Assembly (NCBI GenBank): GCA_032718475.1
Contig: JAUCBJ010001864.1
Coordinates: 62,001-126,000, forward strand
Source of the DNA: Nemertoderma westbladi
Taxonomy: Eukaryota; Xenacoelomorpha; Nemertodermatida; Nemertodermatidae
Reading direction: 5' to 3'
Length of the DNA stretch: 64,000 nt
Shown here: positions 1 through 12,600 of the stretch, in pieces
How positions within the stretch are numbered: position 1 is the first letter of the stretch
How the letters are laid out: each line of letters opens with the position of its first letter
The notes under the pieces: generated by a model
Told to the model about the DNA's origin: nothing
Database searches by the model: none
The model's input: only the letters and a program-made list of their open reading frames with translations
Translations under genes and position numbers: made by a program

Positions 1-3000
1 GAGTTGGGAACTCTAGCGAGCCAGAATATACTGGTGGGTACAAGGGAGGCGGGGTAGCCAATTGGTAGAGCTGGGAACTCTAGCGAGGCTGAATATACCG
101 GTGGGTACAAGGGAGGCGGGGTAGCCAGTTGGTAGAGCTGTGAACTCTAGCGAGGCTGAATATACTGGTGAGTACAAGGGAGGCGGGGTAGCCAGTTGGT
201 AGAGCTGGGAACTCTAGCGAGGCTGAATATACTGGTGGGTACAAGGGAGGCGGGGTAGCCAGTTGGTAGAGCTGGGAACTCTAGCGAGTCTGGATATACT
301 CGTGGGTACAAGGGAGGCGGGGTAGCCAGTTGGTAGAGCTGGGAACTCTAGCGAGCCAGAATATACTGGTGGGTACAAGGGAGGCGGGGTAGCCAGTTGG
401 TAGAGCTGGGAACTCTAGCGAGGCTGAATATACTGGTGGGTACAAGGGAGGCGGGGTAGCCAGTTGGTAGAGCTGGGAACTCTAGCGAGGCTGAATATAC
501 TGGTGGGTACAAGGGAGGCGGGGTAGCCAGTTGGTAGAGCTGGGAACTCTAGCGAGGCTGAATATACTGGTGGGTACAAGGGAGGCGGGGTAGCCAGTTG
601 GTAGAGCTGGGAACTCTAGCGAGGCTGAATATACTGGTGGGTACAAGGGAGGCGTGGTAGCCAGTTGGTAGAGCTGGGAACTCTAGCGAGTCTGGATATA
701 CTGGTGGGTACAAGGGAGGCGGGGTAGCCAGTTGGTAGAGCTGGGAACTCTAGCGAGACTGAATATACTGGTGGGTACAAGGGAGGCGGGGTAGCCAGTT
801 GGTAGAGCTGGGAACTCTAGCGAGGCTGAATATACTGGTGGGTACAAGGGAGGCGGGGTAGCCAGTTGGTAGAGCTGGGAACTCTAGCGAGGCTAAATAT
901 ACTGGTGGGTACAAGGGAGGCGTGGTAGCCAGTTGGTAGAGCTGGGAACTCTAGCGAGGCTGAATATACTGGTGGGTACAAGGGAGGCGGGGTAGCCAGT
1001 TGGTAGAGCTGGGAACTCTAGCGAGCCTGAATATACTGGTGGGTACAAGGGAGGCGGGGTAGCCAGTTGGTAGAGCTGGGAACTCTAGCGAGGCTGAATA
1101 TACTGGTGGGTACAAGGGAGGCGGGGTAGCCAGTTGGTAGAGCTGGGAACTCTAGCGAGGCTGAATATACTGGTGGGTACAATAAGGGAGGCGGGGTAGC
1201 CAGTTGGTAGAGCTGGGAACTCAGCGAGTCTGAATATACTGGTGGGTACAAGGGAGGCGGGGTAACCAGTTGGTAGAGCTGGGAACTCAGCGAGTCTGAA
1301 TATACTGGTGGGTACAAGGGAGGCGGGGTAACCAGTTGGTAGAGCTGGGAACTCTAGCGAGGCTGAATATACTGGTGGGTACAAGGGAGGCGGGGTAGCC
1401 AGTTGGTAGAGCTGGGAACTCTAGCGAGCCAGAATATACTGGTGGGTACAAGGGAGGCGGGGTAGCCAGTTGGTAGAGCTGGGAACTCTAGCGAGCCAGA
1501 ATATACTGGTGGGTACAAGGAAGAGGTGGGGTAGCCAGTTGGTAGAGCTGGGAACTCTAGCGAGCCAGAATATACTTGTGGGTACAAGGGAGGCGGGGTA
1601 GCCAGTTGGTAGAGCTGGGAACTCTAGCGAGTCTGAATATACTGGTGGGTACAAGGGAAGCGGGGTAGCCAGTTGGTAGAGCTGGGAACTCTAGCGAGCC
1701 AGAATATACTGGTGGGTACAAGGGAGGCGGGGTAGCCAGTTGGTAGAGCTGGGAACTCTAGCGAGCCAGAATATACTGGTGGGTACAAGGGAAGCGGGGT
1801 AGCCAGTTGGTAGAGCTGGGAACTCTAGCGAGGCTGAATATACTGGTGGGTACAAGGGAAGCGGGGTAGCCAGTTGGTAGAGCTGGGAACTCTAGCGAGT
1901 CTGGATATACTGGTGGGTACAAGGGAGGCGGGGTAGCCAGTTGGTAGAGCTGGGAACTCTAGCGAGCCAGAATATACTGGTGGGTACAAGGGAGGCGGGG
2001 TAGCCAGTTGGTAGAGCTGGGAACTCTAGCGAGGCTGAATATACTGGTGGGTACAAGGGATGCGGGGTAGCCAGTTGGTAGAGCTGGGAACTCTAGCGAG
2101 GCTGAATATACTGGTGGGTACAAGGGAGGCGTGGTAGCCAGTTGGTAGAGCTGGGAACTCTAGCGAGGCTGAATATACTGGTGGGTACAAGGGAGGCGGG
2201 GTAGCCAGTTGGTAGAGCTGGGAACTCTAGCGAGGCTGAATATACTGGTGGGTACAAGGGAGGCGTGGTAGCCAGTTGGTAGAGCTGGGAACTCTAGCGA
2301 GGCTGAATATACTGGTGGGTACAAGGGAGGCGTGGTAGCCAGTTGGTAGAGCTGGGAACTCTAGCGAGGCTGAATATACTGGTGGGTACAAGGGAGGCGG
2401 GGTAGCCAGTTGGTAGAGCTGGGAACTCTAGCGAGGCTGAATATACTGGTGGGTACAAGGGAGGCGGGGTAGCCAGTTGGTAGAGCTGGGAACTCTAGCG
2501 AGACTGAATATGCTGGTGGGTACAAGGGAGGCGGGGTAGCCAGTTGGTAGAGCTGGGAACTCTAGCGAGGCTGAATATACTGGTGGGTACAAGGGAGGCG
2601 GGGTAGCCAGTTGGTAGAGCTGGGAACTCTAGCGAGGCTAAATATACTGGTGGGTACAAGGGAGGCGTGGTAGCCAGTTGGTAGAGCTGGGAACTCTAGC
2701 GAGGCTGAATATACTGGTGGGTACAAGGGAGGCGGGGTAGCCAGTTGGTAGAGCTGGGAACTCTAGCGAGCCTGAATATACTGGTGGGTACAAGGGAGGC
2801 GGGGTAGCCAGTTGTTAGAGCTGGGAACTCTAGCGAGGCTGAATATACTGGTGGGTACAAGGGAGGCGGGGTAGCCAGTTGGTAGAGCTGGGAACTCTAG
2901 CGAGGCTGAATATACTGGTGGGTACAATAAGGGAGGCGGGGTAGCCAGTTGGTAGAGCTGGGAACTCAGCGAGTCTGAATATACTGGTGGGTACAAGGGA

Positions 3001-3258
3001 GGCGGGGTAACCAGTTGGTAGAGCTGGGAACTCAGCGAGTCTGAATATACTGGTGGGTACAAGGGAGGCGGGGTAACCAGTTGGTAGAGCTGGGAACTCT
3101 AGCGAGGCTGAATATACTGGTGGGTACAAGGGAGGCGGGGTAGCCAGTTGGTAGAGCTGGGAACTCTAGCGGGTCTGGATATACTGGTGGGTACAAGGAA
3201 GAGGTGGGGTAGCCAGTTGGTAGAGCTGGGAACTCTAGCGAGGCTGAATATTCTGGTG
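1..3258. repeat. 67-bp minisatellite array inside an ENOX intron
   Basis: About 48 tandem copies of a 67-bp unit run from the window edge to about 3258. Each unit contains the landmarks GAGCTGGGAACTCTAGCGAG and GGGTACAAGGGAGGCGGGGT. Copies differ by single bases (CGGGGT or CGTGGT; GAGGCTG, GAGCCAG or GAGTCTG). The array ends about 30 bp before the acceptor of the first visible ENOX exon, so it is intronic. Because 67 is not a multiple of 3, the short open frames it contains are frame accidents. A block of variants recurs 1745 bp later, which shows a higher-order repeat of about 26 units. The left end lies outside the window. Confidence 0.95.
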
Positions 3259-3289
3259 TCGCTCGATTCATGACATTATATATTTACAG

Positions 3290-3632
3290 GTCGTATCCAC
3301 GTAGACTACGCTGAAGCGAGAAACGACCAAGCGGAATGGGAGATGATGCATCGACAACAACGCGAGATGGAGGAGGCACTGCGGCCCCCCTCGCCTCCTC
3401 GGATGGGGGGCTACAGCGACCGGGAGGCTGTCGATGTGTGCGACCGACTAAAGTCGGAGGAGACCTTCCCGGAAGCGGTCCGCTACCTCATACACTGGCT
3501 GGAGAAGGGCGAAGTCAATCACTTCACCAACGCCAGGTTCTACTCCATGATCCAATCGGCTGCCAGCCAGGCGAGACGGATAGTGGAGGCCAAGGAGGGG
3601 TTGTGTCGGGATCTGGATGAGATCAAACAGAG
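3290..3632 (+). CDS. ENOX: ENOX exon: RRM end, PPSPP linker and helical domain
   Basis: The acceptor is TATTTACAG at 3281-3289 and the donor is AG|GTAGGC at 3632/3633. The exon starts by completing a codon (two bases) and ends two bases into an AGA arginine codon finished by the next exon. It encodes RIHVDYAEARND (last RRM strand), then LRPPSPPR and the conserved SDREAVDVCDRLKSEETF, HWLEKGEVN and FYSMIQSA blocks. The ORF has an ATG at 3343, but homology continues upstream of it, so that ATG is not the start. Confidence 0.88.
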
Positions 3633-6600
3633 GTAGGCGGGGGGGGGGGGGGATTGGTGTCCACTATTACAGTGTATACCCAGAGTGATCTTAATTTCTT
3701 GTGAATCAAATGTTAAAATGGTATGAGGGCGTTTCATAAAAAAAATACCTGTCGCGATGGTATTTTTTTAATTATATTTAATTAACAGGGTTGCCACTCA
3801 CCTGGAAAACCAGGAATAGTCAGGGAATTTCATTTTTTCTTGAAATGTCAGGGAATTCATGTAAAAAATTGACAAATCAGGGAAAAGTCAGGGAAAGTGA
3901 TATATGGCACATAACACTTTTAAGGAATTAAATATCAAAGATTTTGGTAAAAGTTTGAAGATTTGAAGCTATAAGAAGATTTCTGTCATCCAAGTATCGT
4001 ACGGAAGCTAATTCTTAGCTCTTTTACATATACAAGACAAGTTTCATAAGCAAAAATGTGTAAAATAATCGCTTAACTCGTAATATTGTATGGAATATAA
4101 TAAAGCGGGCAATATTATACTATTATCAATATATTCTATAAAAATGCTGTGTACCTACAGCCAGGGAATTCTTTCAAAAATTCAGGGAAATATCAGGGAA
4201 AAGTTGAAACAGAACTAGAGTGGCAACCTGATTAATATAATTAAATTGCACTAAATTTATGTAGTTATTGGCAGGGCGGACATGAATTAATAGCAATAAA
4301 AAATAATAATAACTACAAATGACATTTCATTCGAGATCAGTGGATTTTTTAGTAATGAATTGATGTTTAGCACGTTAGCTGCAGCTCTGAAACCACTGGG
4401 TTCTTTCTTCTTTGTAACTGCGGATTGTGCGCCGGTGCTCAACAACTTACTTTTTGTTAATTACATTTTGTGTGGATGCCTTTGGGCACGCACCGGTGCT
4501 CAAATTCACTATCATTGTATATAAAACAATGGACAGCCACCCTGGAAAAAAACCGCATCTCAATAACTCCTTCCAGGCCAGAGATAGTAGTCTGAATTTT
4601 ATCTAAATTTAATTTTTTTTAATGATTTTACGCTTACAGGATTAATAATTTTCAAGATTGTATCAATAATTACCCCATCACGTTAATCAATTCGTAACTT
4701 AGCTTTGGCCACTTTCCGAATTTCAGGGGTTGCACCGGTCACAGATATCGAATATGTTAACGGCATATGTATTTGAGCACTGGTGCTCAACATATAGCCT
4801 TCGCACTAAGGGCTAGCCAAGCCAAAATAGCTCATCACCACAGGGTTGCACAATGCACAGGTTATGTTCACCGGTGCTCAATCCACAGGAAGAAGTTGAC
4901 AGGGAGTAAAACCTGCGTTAAAACACGAATTGTTACCGGTGCACAAATCCACAGCTAAAGTGGTTTATTGTATAACATTTATAGTATTTTTATTTGTGCA
5001 ATGCAAACGTTGAACTTCCGAGTATTTTCGAACGGTTTTGAAAATGCGTATCATGTGTAACATATGTTGAATATTATATTGTTGCCGTTTAGATTTACGC
5101 TGAAACAGATTTGGTTGGACGAGCAGCTTGAGAATATCGAGAAAGTCCTAACCACCTCGCTACAGAAGCGCTCCTGGGATCATTTCTCTAAGGCTCAACG
5201 CAAAACTATACAGTTCTGGAAGTCCCAGTTCCAGGTGGGTCTCCATGGATATCGGTTGATTCTCTTACGCAGTTCATTACAACAATTATAAAAAAAGTGG
5301 AGAATATTATCATTATTTATTATTTTTTTCGAATATTTGTCAGATTATTTCATTCATAATCACAATTATTTTGGCTTTTTTGTTTTGTTACTCTTTTTTT
5401 CATTACGTTATATTTTTCTTTCACTATACCCATTCCTTGATAGCAACTGAAACTTCACCCTTGGTCTTTGATTGTGTTCCCATAGCAACTGAAGCTGACC
5501 CTCCCGCAGTACATCCAATCAGTGGTCGATCAACCCGACGACATAAAGACCCTCGATATGGACGTCCAAGATTCGGAAGACGAAGATAAACCCGTCGTTA
5601 AGAAAGTTAAACCGAGCGGCGCAGACGAGCTAGCAGCGGTGTCTACGGGGGGGAAGCAGGTTACAGACTTCCTCGAGTACCGTGTGCTGCAGAGTAAGCA
5701 CGCGGAACTGCAGACACGGTTGGAGGTTGTTAATAATGAGGTTGAGCTACTGAAACAGGAGAACACCGTGAGTGATTTAGTCTTATAATCTACAGTTTAG
5801 TATTCTAGAAAGTAATACATCACGATCTAAATTTGTTTTGGTAGGGATCTATTAGATCCCGTGTGAATAAACACTGGTAGGGAGGGGGTTTCCAGTATTT
5901 TGTATCAGTTTACCACTTAGTTTGCAGTTTGTCTTTGTATTTGAAAGGTTTCAATTCCGGTTTTCTTCTTTATATTTTATTTTTTTGTGAATTTAAATGG
6001 CCATAATGAAATGCGTTAATGATGGTTGATGCATAATATTATAAATATAATTAATTTATAATTATTATAATTAATATAATCAATATCGTTAATCGTTAAT
6101 TATTAATATAATTTTAGAATAATATTCTCGCAATAAACTTAATTATATTTATAATTATTTAATTTATTTAATGGCCGTGTAAAGCGGGGTAATTTCAATT
6201 GTAGTGACCAAGTATATTTTACCATATCATATAAAGATACCTTAACGTAACGTAATAACATCCTTGGGAGTGACTTTATGTGACATAATTGTGACGATAT
6301 AGGCGGGGATTGGGTTCGACTTTATGTGACATAATCGTGTCGATATAGGCGGGGATTGGGTTCGACTTTATGTGACATAATCGTGGCGATATAGGCGGGG
6401 ATTGGGTTCGACTTTATGTGACATAATCGTGACGATATAGGCGGGGATTGGGTTCGACTTTATGCGACACAATCGTGGCGATATAGGCGGGGATTGGGTT
6501 CGACTTTATGTGACATAATCGTGGCGATATAGGCGGGGATTGGGTTCGACTTTATGTGACATAATCGTGTCGATATAGGCGGGGATTGGGTTCGACTTTA

Positions 6601-9600
6601 TGTGACATAATCGTGGCGATATAGGCGGGGATTGGGTTCGACTTTATGTGACATAATCGTGGCGATATAGGCGGGGATTGGGTTCGACTTTATGTGACAT
6701 AATCGTGACGATATAGGCGGGGATTGGGTTCGACTTTATGTGACATAATCGTGGCGATATAGGCGGGGATTGGGTTCGACTTTATGTGACATAATTGTGA
6801 CGATATAGGCGGGGATTGGGTTCGACTTTATGTGACATAATCGTGTCGATATAGGCGGGGATTGGGTTCGACTTTATGTGACATAATCGTGGCGATATAG
6901 GCGGGGATTGGGTTCGACTTTATGTGACATAATCGTGTCGATATAGGCGGGGATTGGGTTCGACTTTATGTGACATAATCGTGGCGATATAGGCGGGGAT
7001 TGGGTTCGACTTTATGTGACATAATCGTGGCGATATAGGCGGGGATTGGGTTCGACTTTATGTGACATAATCGTGGCGATATAGGCGGGGATTGGGTTCG
7101 ACTTTATGTGACATAATCGTGGCGATATAGGCGGGGATTGGGTTCGACTTTATGCGACACAATCGTGGCGATATAGGCGGGGATTGGGTTCGACTTTATG
7201 TGACATAATCGTGACGATATAGGCGGGGATTGGGTTCGACTTTATGTGACATAATCGTGGCGATATAGGCGGGGATTGGGTTCGACTTTATGTGACATAA
7301 TCGTGGCGATATAGGCGGGGATTTGGTTCGACTTTATGTGACATAATCGTGGCGATATAGGCGGGGATTGGGTTCGTCTTTATGTGACATAATCGTGGCG
7401 ATATAGGCGGGGATTGGGTTCGACTTTATGTGACATAATCGTGGCGATATAGGCGGGGATTGGGTTCGACTTTATGCGACATAATCGTGGCGATATAGGC
7501 GGGGATTGGGTTCGACTTTATGTGACATAATCGTGGCGATATAGGCGGGGATTGGGTTCGACTTTATGTGACATAATCGTGGCGATATAGGCGGGGATTT
7601 GGTTCGACTTTATGTGACATAATCGTGGCGATATAGGCGGGGATTGGGTTCGACTTTATGTGACATAATCGTGGCGATATAGGCGGGGATTGGGTTCGAC
7701 TTTATGTGACATAATCGTGGCGATATAGGCGGGGATTGGGTTCGACTTTATGTGACATAATCGTGGCGATATAGGCGGGGATTGGGTTCGACTTTATGTG
7801 ACATAATCGTGGCGATATAGGCGGGGATTTGGTTCGACATTATGTGAAATAATCGTGGCGATATAGGCGGGGATTGGGTTCGACTTTATGTGACATAATC
7901 GTGACGATATAGGCGGGGATTGGGTTCGACTTTATGTGACATAATCGTGGCGATATAGGCGGGGATTTGGTTCGACATTATGTGAAATAATCGTGGCGAT
8001 ATAGGCGGGGATTGGGTTCGACTTTATGTGACATAATCGTGACGATATAGGCGGGGATTGGGTTCGACTTTATGTGACATAATCGTGGCGATATAGGCGG
8101 GGATTGGGTTCGACTTTATGTGACATAATCGTAGCGATATAGGCGGGGATTGGGTTCGTCTTTATGTGACATAATCGTGGCGATATAGGCGGGGATTGGG
8201 TTCGACTTTATGTGACATAATCGTGGCGATATAGGCGGGGATTGGGTTCGACTTTATGTGACATAATCGTGGCGATATAGGCGGGGATTGGGTTCGACTT
8301 TATGTGACATAATCGTGTCGATATAGGCGGGGATTGGGTTCGACTTTATGCGACACAATCGTGGCGATATAGGCGGGGATTGGGTTCGACTTTATGTGAC
8401 ATAATCGTGGCGATATAGGCGGGGATTGGGTTCGACTTTATGTGACATAATCGTGGCGATATAGGCGGGGATTGGGTTCGACTTCATGTGACACAATCGT
8501 GACGACATAGGCGGGGATTGGGTTCGACTTTATGTGACATAATCGTGGCGATATAGGCGGGGATTGGGTTCGACTTTATGTGACATAATCGTGGCGATAT
8601 AGGCGGGGATTGGGTTCGACTTCATGTGACACAATCGTGACGACATAGGCGGGGATTGGGTTCGACTTTATGTGACATAATCGTGGCGATATAGGCGGGG
8701 ATTGGGTTCGTCTTTATGTGACATAATCGTGGCGATATAGGCGGGGATTGGGTTCGACTTTATGTGACATAATCGTGGCGATATAGGCGGGGATTGGGTT
8801 CGACTTTATGTGACATAATCGTGTCGATATAGGCGGGGATTGGGTTCGACTTTATGTGACATAATCGTGGCGATATAGGCGGGGATTGGGTTCGACTTTA
8901 TGTGACATAATCGTGTCGATATAGGCGGGGATTGGGTTCGACTTCATGTGACACAATCGTGACGACATAGGCGGGGATTGGGTTCGTCTTTATGTGACAT
9001 AATCGTGACGATATAGGCGGGGATTGGGTTCGTCTTTATGTGACATAATCGTGGCGATATAGGCGGGGATTGGGTTCGTCTTTATGTGACATAATCGTGA
9101 CGATATAGGCGGGGATTGGGTTCGTCTTTATGTGACATAATCGTGGCGATATAGGCGGGGATTGGGTTCGACTTTATGTGACATAATCGTGTCGATATAG
9201 GCGGGGATTGGGTTCGACTTTATGTGACATAATCGTGGCGATATAGGCGGGGATTGGGTTCGACTTTATGTGACATAATCGTGGCGATATAGGCGGGGAT
9301 TGGGTTCGACTTTATGTGACATAATCGTGGCGATATAGGCGGGGATTGGGTTCGACTTTATGTGACATAATCGTGTCGATATAGGCGGGGATTGGGTTCG
9401 ACTTCATGTGACACAATCGTGACGACATAGGCGGGGATTGGGTTCGTCTTTATGTGACATAATCGTGGCGATATAGGCGGGGATTGGGTTCGACTTTATG
9501 TGACATAATCGTGGCGATATAGGCGGGGATTGGGTTCGACTTTATGTGACATAATCGTGGCGATATAGGCGGGGATTGGGTTCGACTTTATGTGACATAA

Positions 9601-12600
9601 TCGTGTCGATATAGGCGGGGATTGGGTTCGACTTCATGTGACACAATCGTGACGACATAGGCGGGGATTGGGTTCGTCTTTATGTGACATAATCGTGACG
9701 ATATAGGCGGGGATTGGGTTCGTCTTTATGTGACATAATCGTGGCGATATAGGCGGGGATTGGGTTCGTCTTTATGTGACATAATCGTGACGATATAGGC
9801 GGGGATTGGGTTCGTCTTTATGTGACATAATCGTGACGATATAGGCGGGGATTGGGTTCGACTTTATGTGACATAATCGTGGCGATATAGGCGGGGATTG
9901 GGTTCGACTTTATGTGACATAATCGTGTCGATATAGGCGGGGATTGGGTTCGACTTCATGTGACACAATCGTGACGACATAGGCGGGGATTGGGTTCGTC
10001 TTTATGTGACATAATCGTGACGATATAGGCGGGGATTGGGTTCGACTTCATGTGACACAATCGTGACGACATAGGCGGGGATTGGGTTCGTCTTTATGTG
10101 ACATAATCGTGACGATATAGGCGGGGATTGGGTTCGTCTTTATGTGACATAATCGTGACGATATAGGCGGGGATTGGGTTCGACTTTATGTGACATAATC
10201 GTGGCGATATAGGCGGGGATTGGGTTCGACTTTATGTGACATAATCGTGTCGATATAGGCGGGGATTGGGTTCGACTTTATGTGACATAATCGTGGCGAT
10301 ATAGGCGGGGATTGGGTTCGACTTTATGTGACATAATCGTGGCGATATAGGCGGGGATTGGGTTCGACTTTATGTGACATAATCGTGTCGATATAGGCGG
10401 GGATTGGGTTCGTCTTTATGTGACATAATCGTGTCGATATAGGCGGGGATTGGGTTCGACTTTATGTGACATAATCGTGGCGATATAGGCGGGGATTGGG
10501 TTCGACATTATGTGACATAATCGTGGCGATATAGGCGGGGATTGGGTTCGTCTTTATGTGACATAATCGTGACGATATAGGCGGGGATTGGGTTCGACTT
10601 TATGTGACATAATCGTGTCGATATAGGCGGGGATTGGGTTCGACTTTATGTGACATAATCGTGGCGATATAGGCGGGGATTGGGTTCGACTTTATGTGAC
10701 ATAATCGTGGCGATATAGGCGGGGATTGGGTTCGACTTTATGTGACATAATCGTGTCGATATAGGCGGGGATTTGGTTCGTCTTTATGTGACATAATCGT
10801 GGCGATATAGGCGGGGATTGGGTTCGACTTTATGTGACATAATCGTGTCGATATAGGCGGGGATTGGGTTCGACTTCATGTGACACAATCGTGACGACAT
10901 AGGCGGGGATTGGGTTCGTCTTTATGTGACATAATCGTGACGATATAGGCGGGGATTGGGTTCGTCTTTATGTGACATAATCGTGGCGATATAGGCGGGG
11001 ATTGGGTTCGTCTTTATGTGACATAATCGTGACGATATAGGCGGGGATTGGGTTCGTCTTTATGTGACATAATCGTGGCGATATAGGCGGGGATTGGGTT
11101 CGACTTTATGTGACATAATCGTGTCGATATAGGCGGGGATTGGGTTCGACTTTATGTGACATAATCGTGGCGATATAGGCGGGGATTGGGTTCGACTTTA
11201 TGTGACATAATCGTGGCGATATAGGCGGGGATTGGGTTCGACTTTATGTGACATAATCGTGGCGATATAGGCGGGGATTGGGTTCGACTTTATGTGACAT
11301 AATCGTGTCGATATAGGCGGGGATTGGGTTCGACTTCATGTGACACAATCGTGACGACATAGGCGGGGATTGGGTTCGTCTTTATGTGACATAATCGTGG
11401 CGATATAGGCGGGGATTGGGTTCGACTTTATGTGACATAATCGTGGCGATATAGGCGGGGATTGGGTTCGACTTTATGTGACATAATCGTGGCGATATAG
11501 GCGGGGATTGGGTTCGACTTTATGTGACATAATCGTGTCGATATAGGCGGGGATTGGGTTCGACTTCATGTGACACAATCGTGACGACATAGGCGGGGAT
11601 TGGGTTCGTCTTTATGTGACATAATCGTGACGATATAGGCGGGGATTGGGTTCGTCTTTATGTGACATAATCGTGGCGATATAGGCGGGGATTGGGTTCG
11701 TCTTTATGTGACATAATCGTGACGATATAGGCGGGGATTGGGTTCGTCTTTATGTGACATAATCGTGACGATATAGGCGGGGATTGGGTTCGACTTTATG
11801 TGACATAATCGTGGCGATATAGGCGGGGATTGGGTTCGACTTTATGTGACATAATCGTGTCGATATAGGCGGGGATTGGGTTCGACTTCATGTGACACAA
11901 TCGTGACGACATAGGCGGGGATTGGGTTCGTCTTTATGTGACATAATCGTGACGATATAGGCGGGGATTGGGTTCGACTTCATGTGACACAATCGTGACG
12001 ACATAGGCGGGGATTGGGTTCGTCTTTATGTGACATAATCGTGACGATATAGGCGGGGATTGGGTTCGTCTTTATGTGACATAATCGTGACGATATAGGC
12101 GGGGATTGGGTTCGACTTTATGTGACATAATCGTGGCGATATAGGCGGGGATTGGGTTCGACTTTATGTGACATAATCGTGTCGATATAGGCGGGGATTG
12201 GGTTCGACTTTATGTGACATAATCGTGGCGATATAGGCGGGGATTGGGTTCGACTTTATGTGACATAATCGTGGCGATATAGGCGGGGATTGGGTTCGAC
12301 TTTATGTGACATAATCGTGTCGATATAGGCGGGGATTGGGTTCGTCTTTATGTGACATAATCGTGTCGATATAGGCGGGGATTGGGTTCGACTTTATGTG
12401 ACATAATCGTGGCGATATAGGCGGGGATTGGGTTCGACATTATGTGACATAATCGTGGCGATATAGGCGGGGATTGGGTTCGTCTTTATGTGACATAATC
12501 GTGACGATATAGGCGGGGATTGGGTTCGACTTTATGTGACATAATCGTGTCGATATAGGCGGGGATTGGGTTCGACTTTATGTGACATAATCGTGGCGAT

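Larger units (their letters stand above)
3633..5092. other. ENOX intron holding a MITE and repeated ACCGGTGCTCAA motifs
   Basis: This 1.46-kb intron starts with a short poly-G run, then carries a terminal-inverted-repeat element (3786-4230) and a block with six copies of an ACCGGTGCTCAA-like motif (4428-4945). No other coding sequence is apparent. Confidence 0.7.

Noticed and set aside
1018-3271. Several 77-99 aa open frames on the - strand with repeated YPPVYS and LPTGYPAS motifs
   Set aside because: They are translations of the 67-bp minisatellite; the frame shifts from unit to unit and identical peptides recur 1745 bp apart by duplication.
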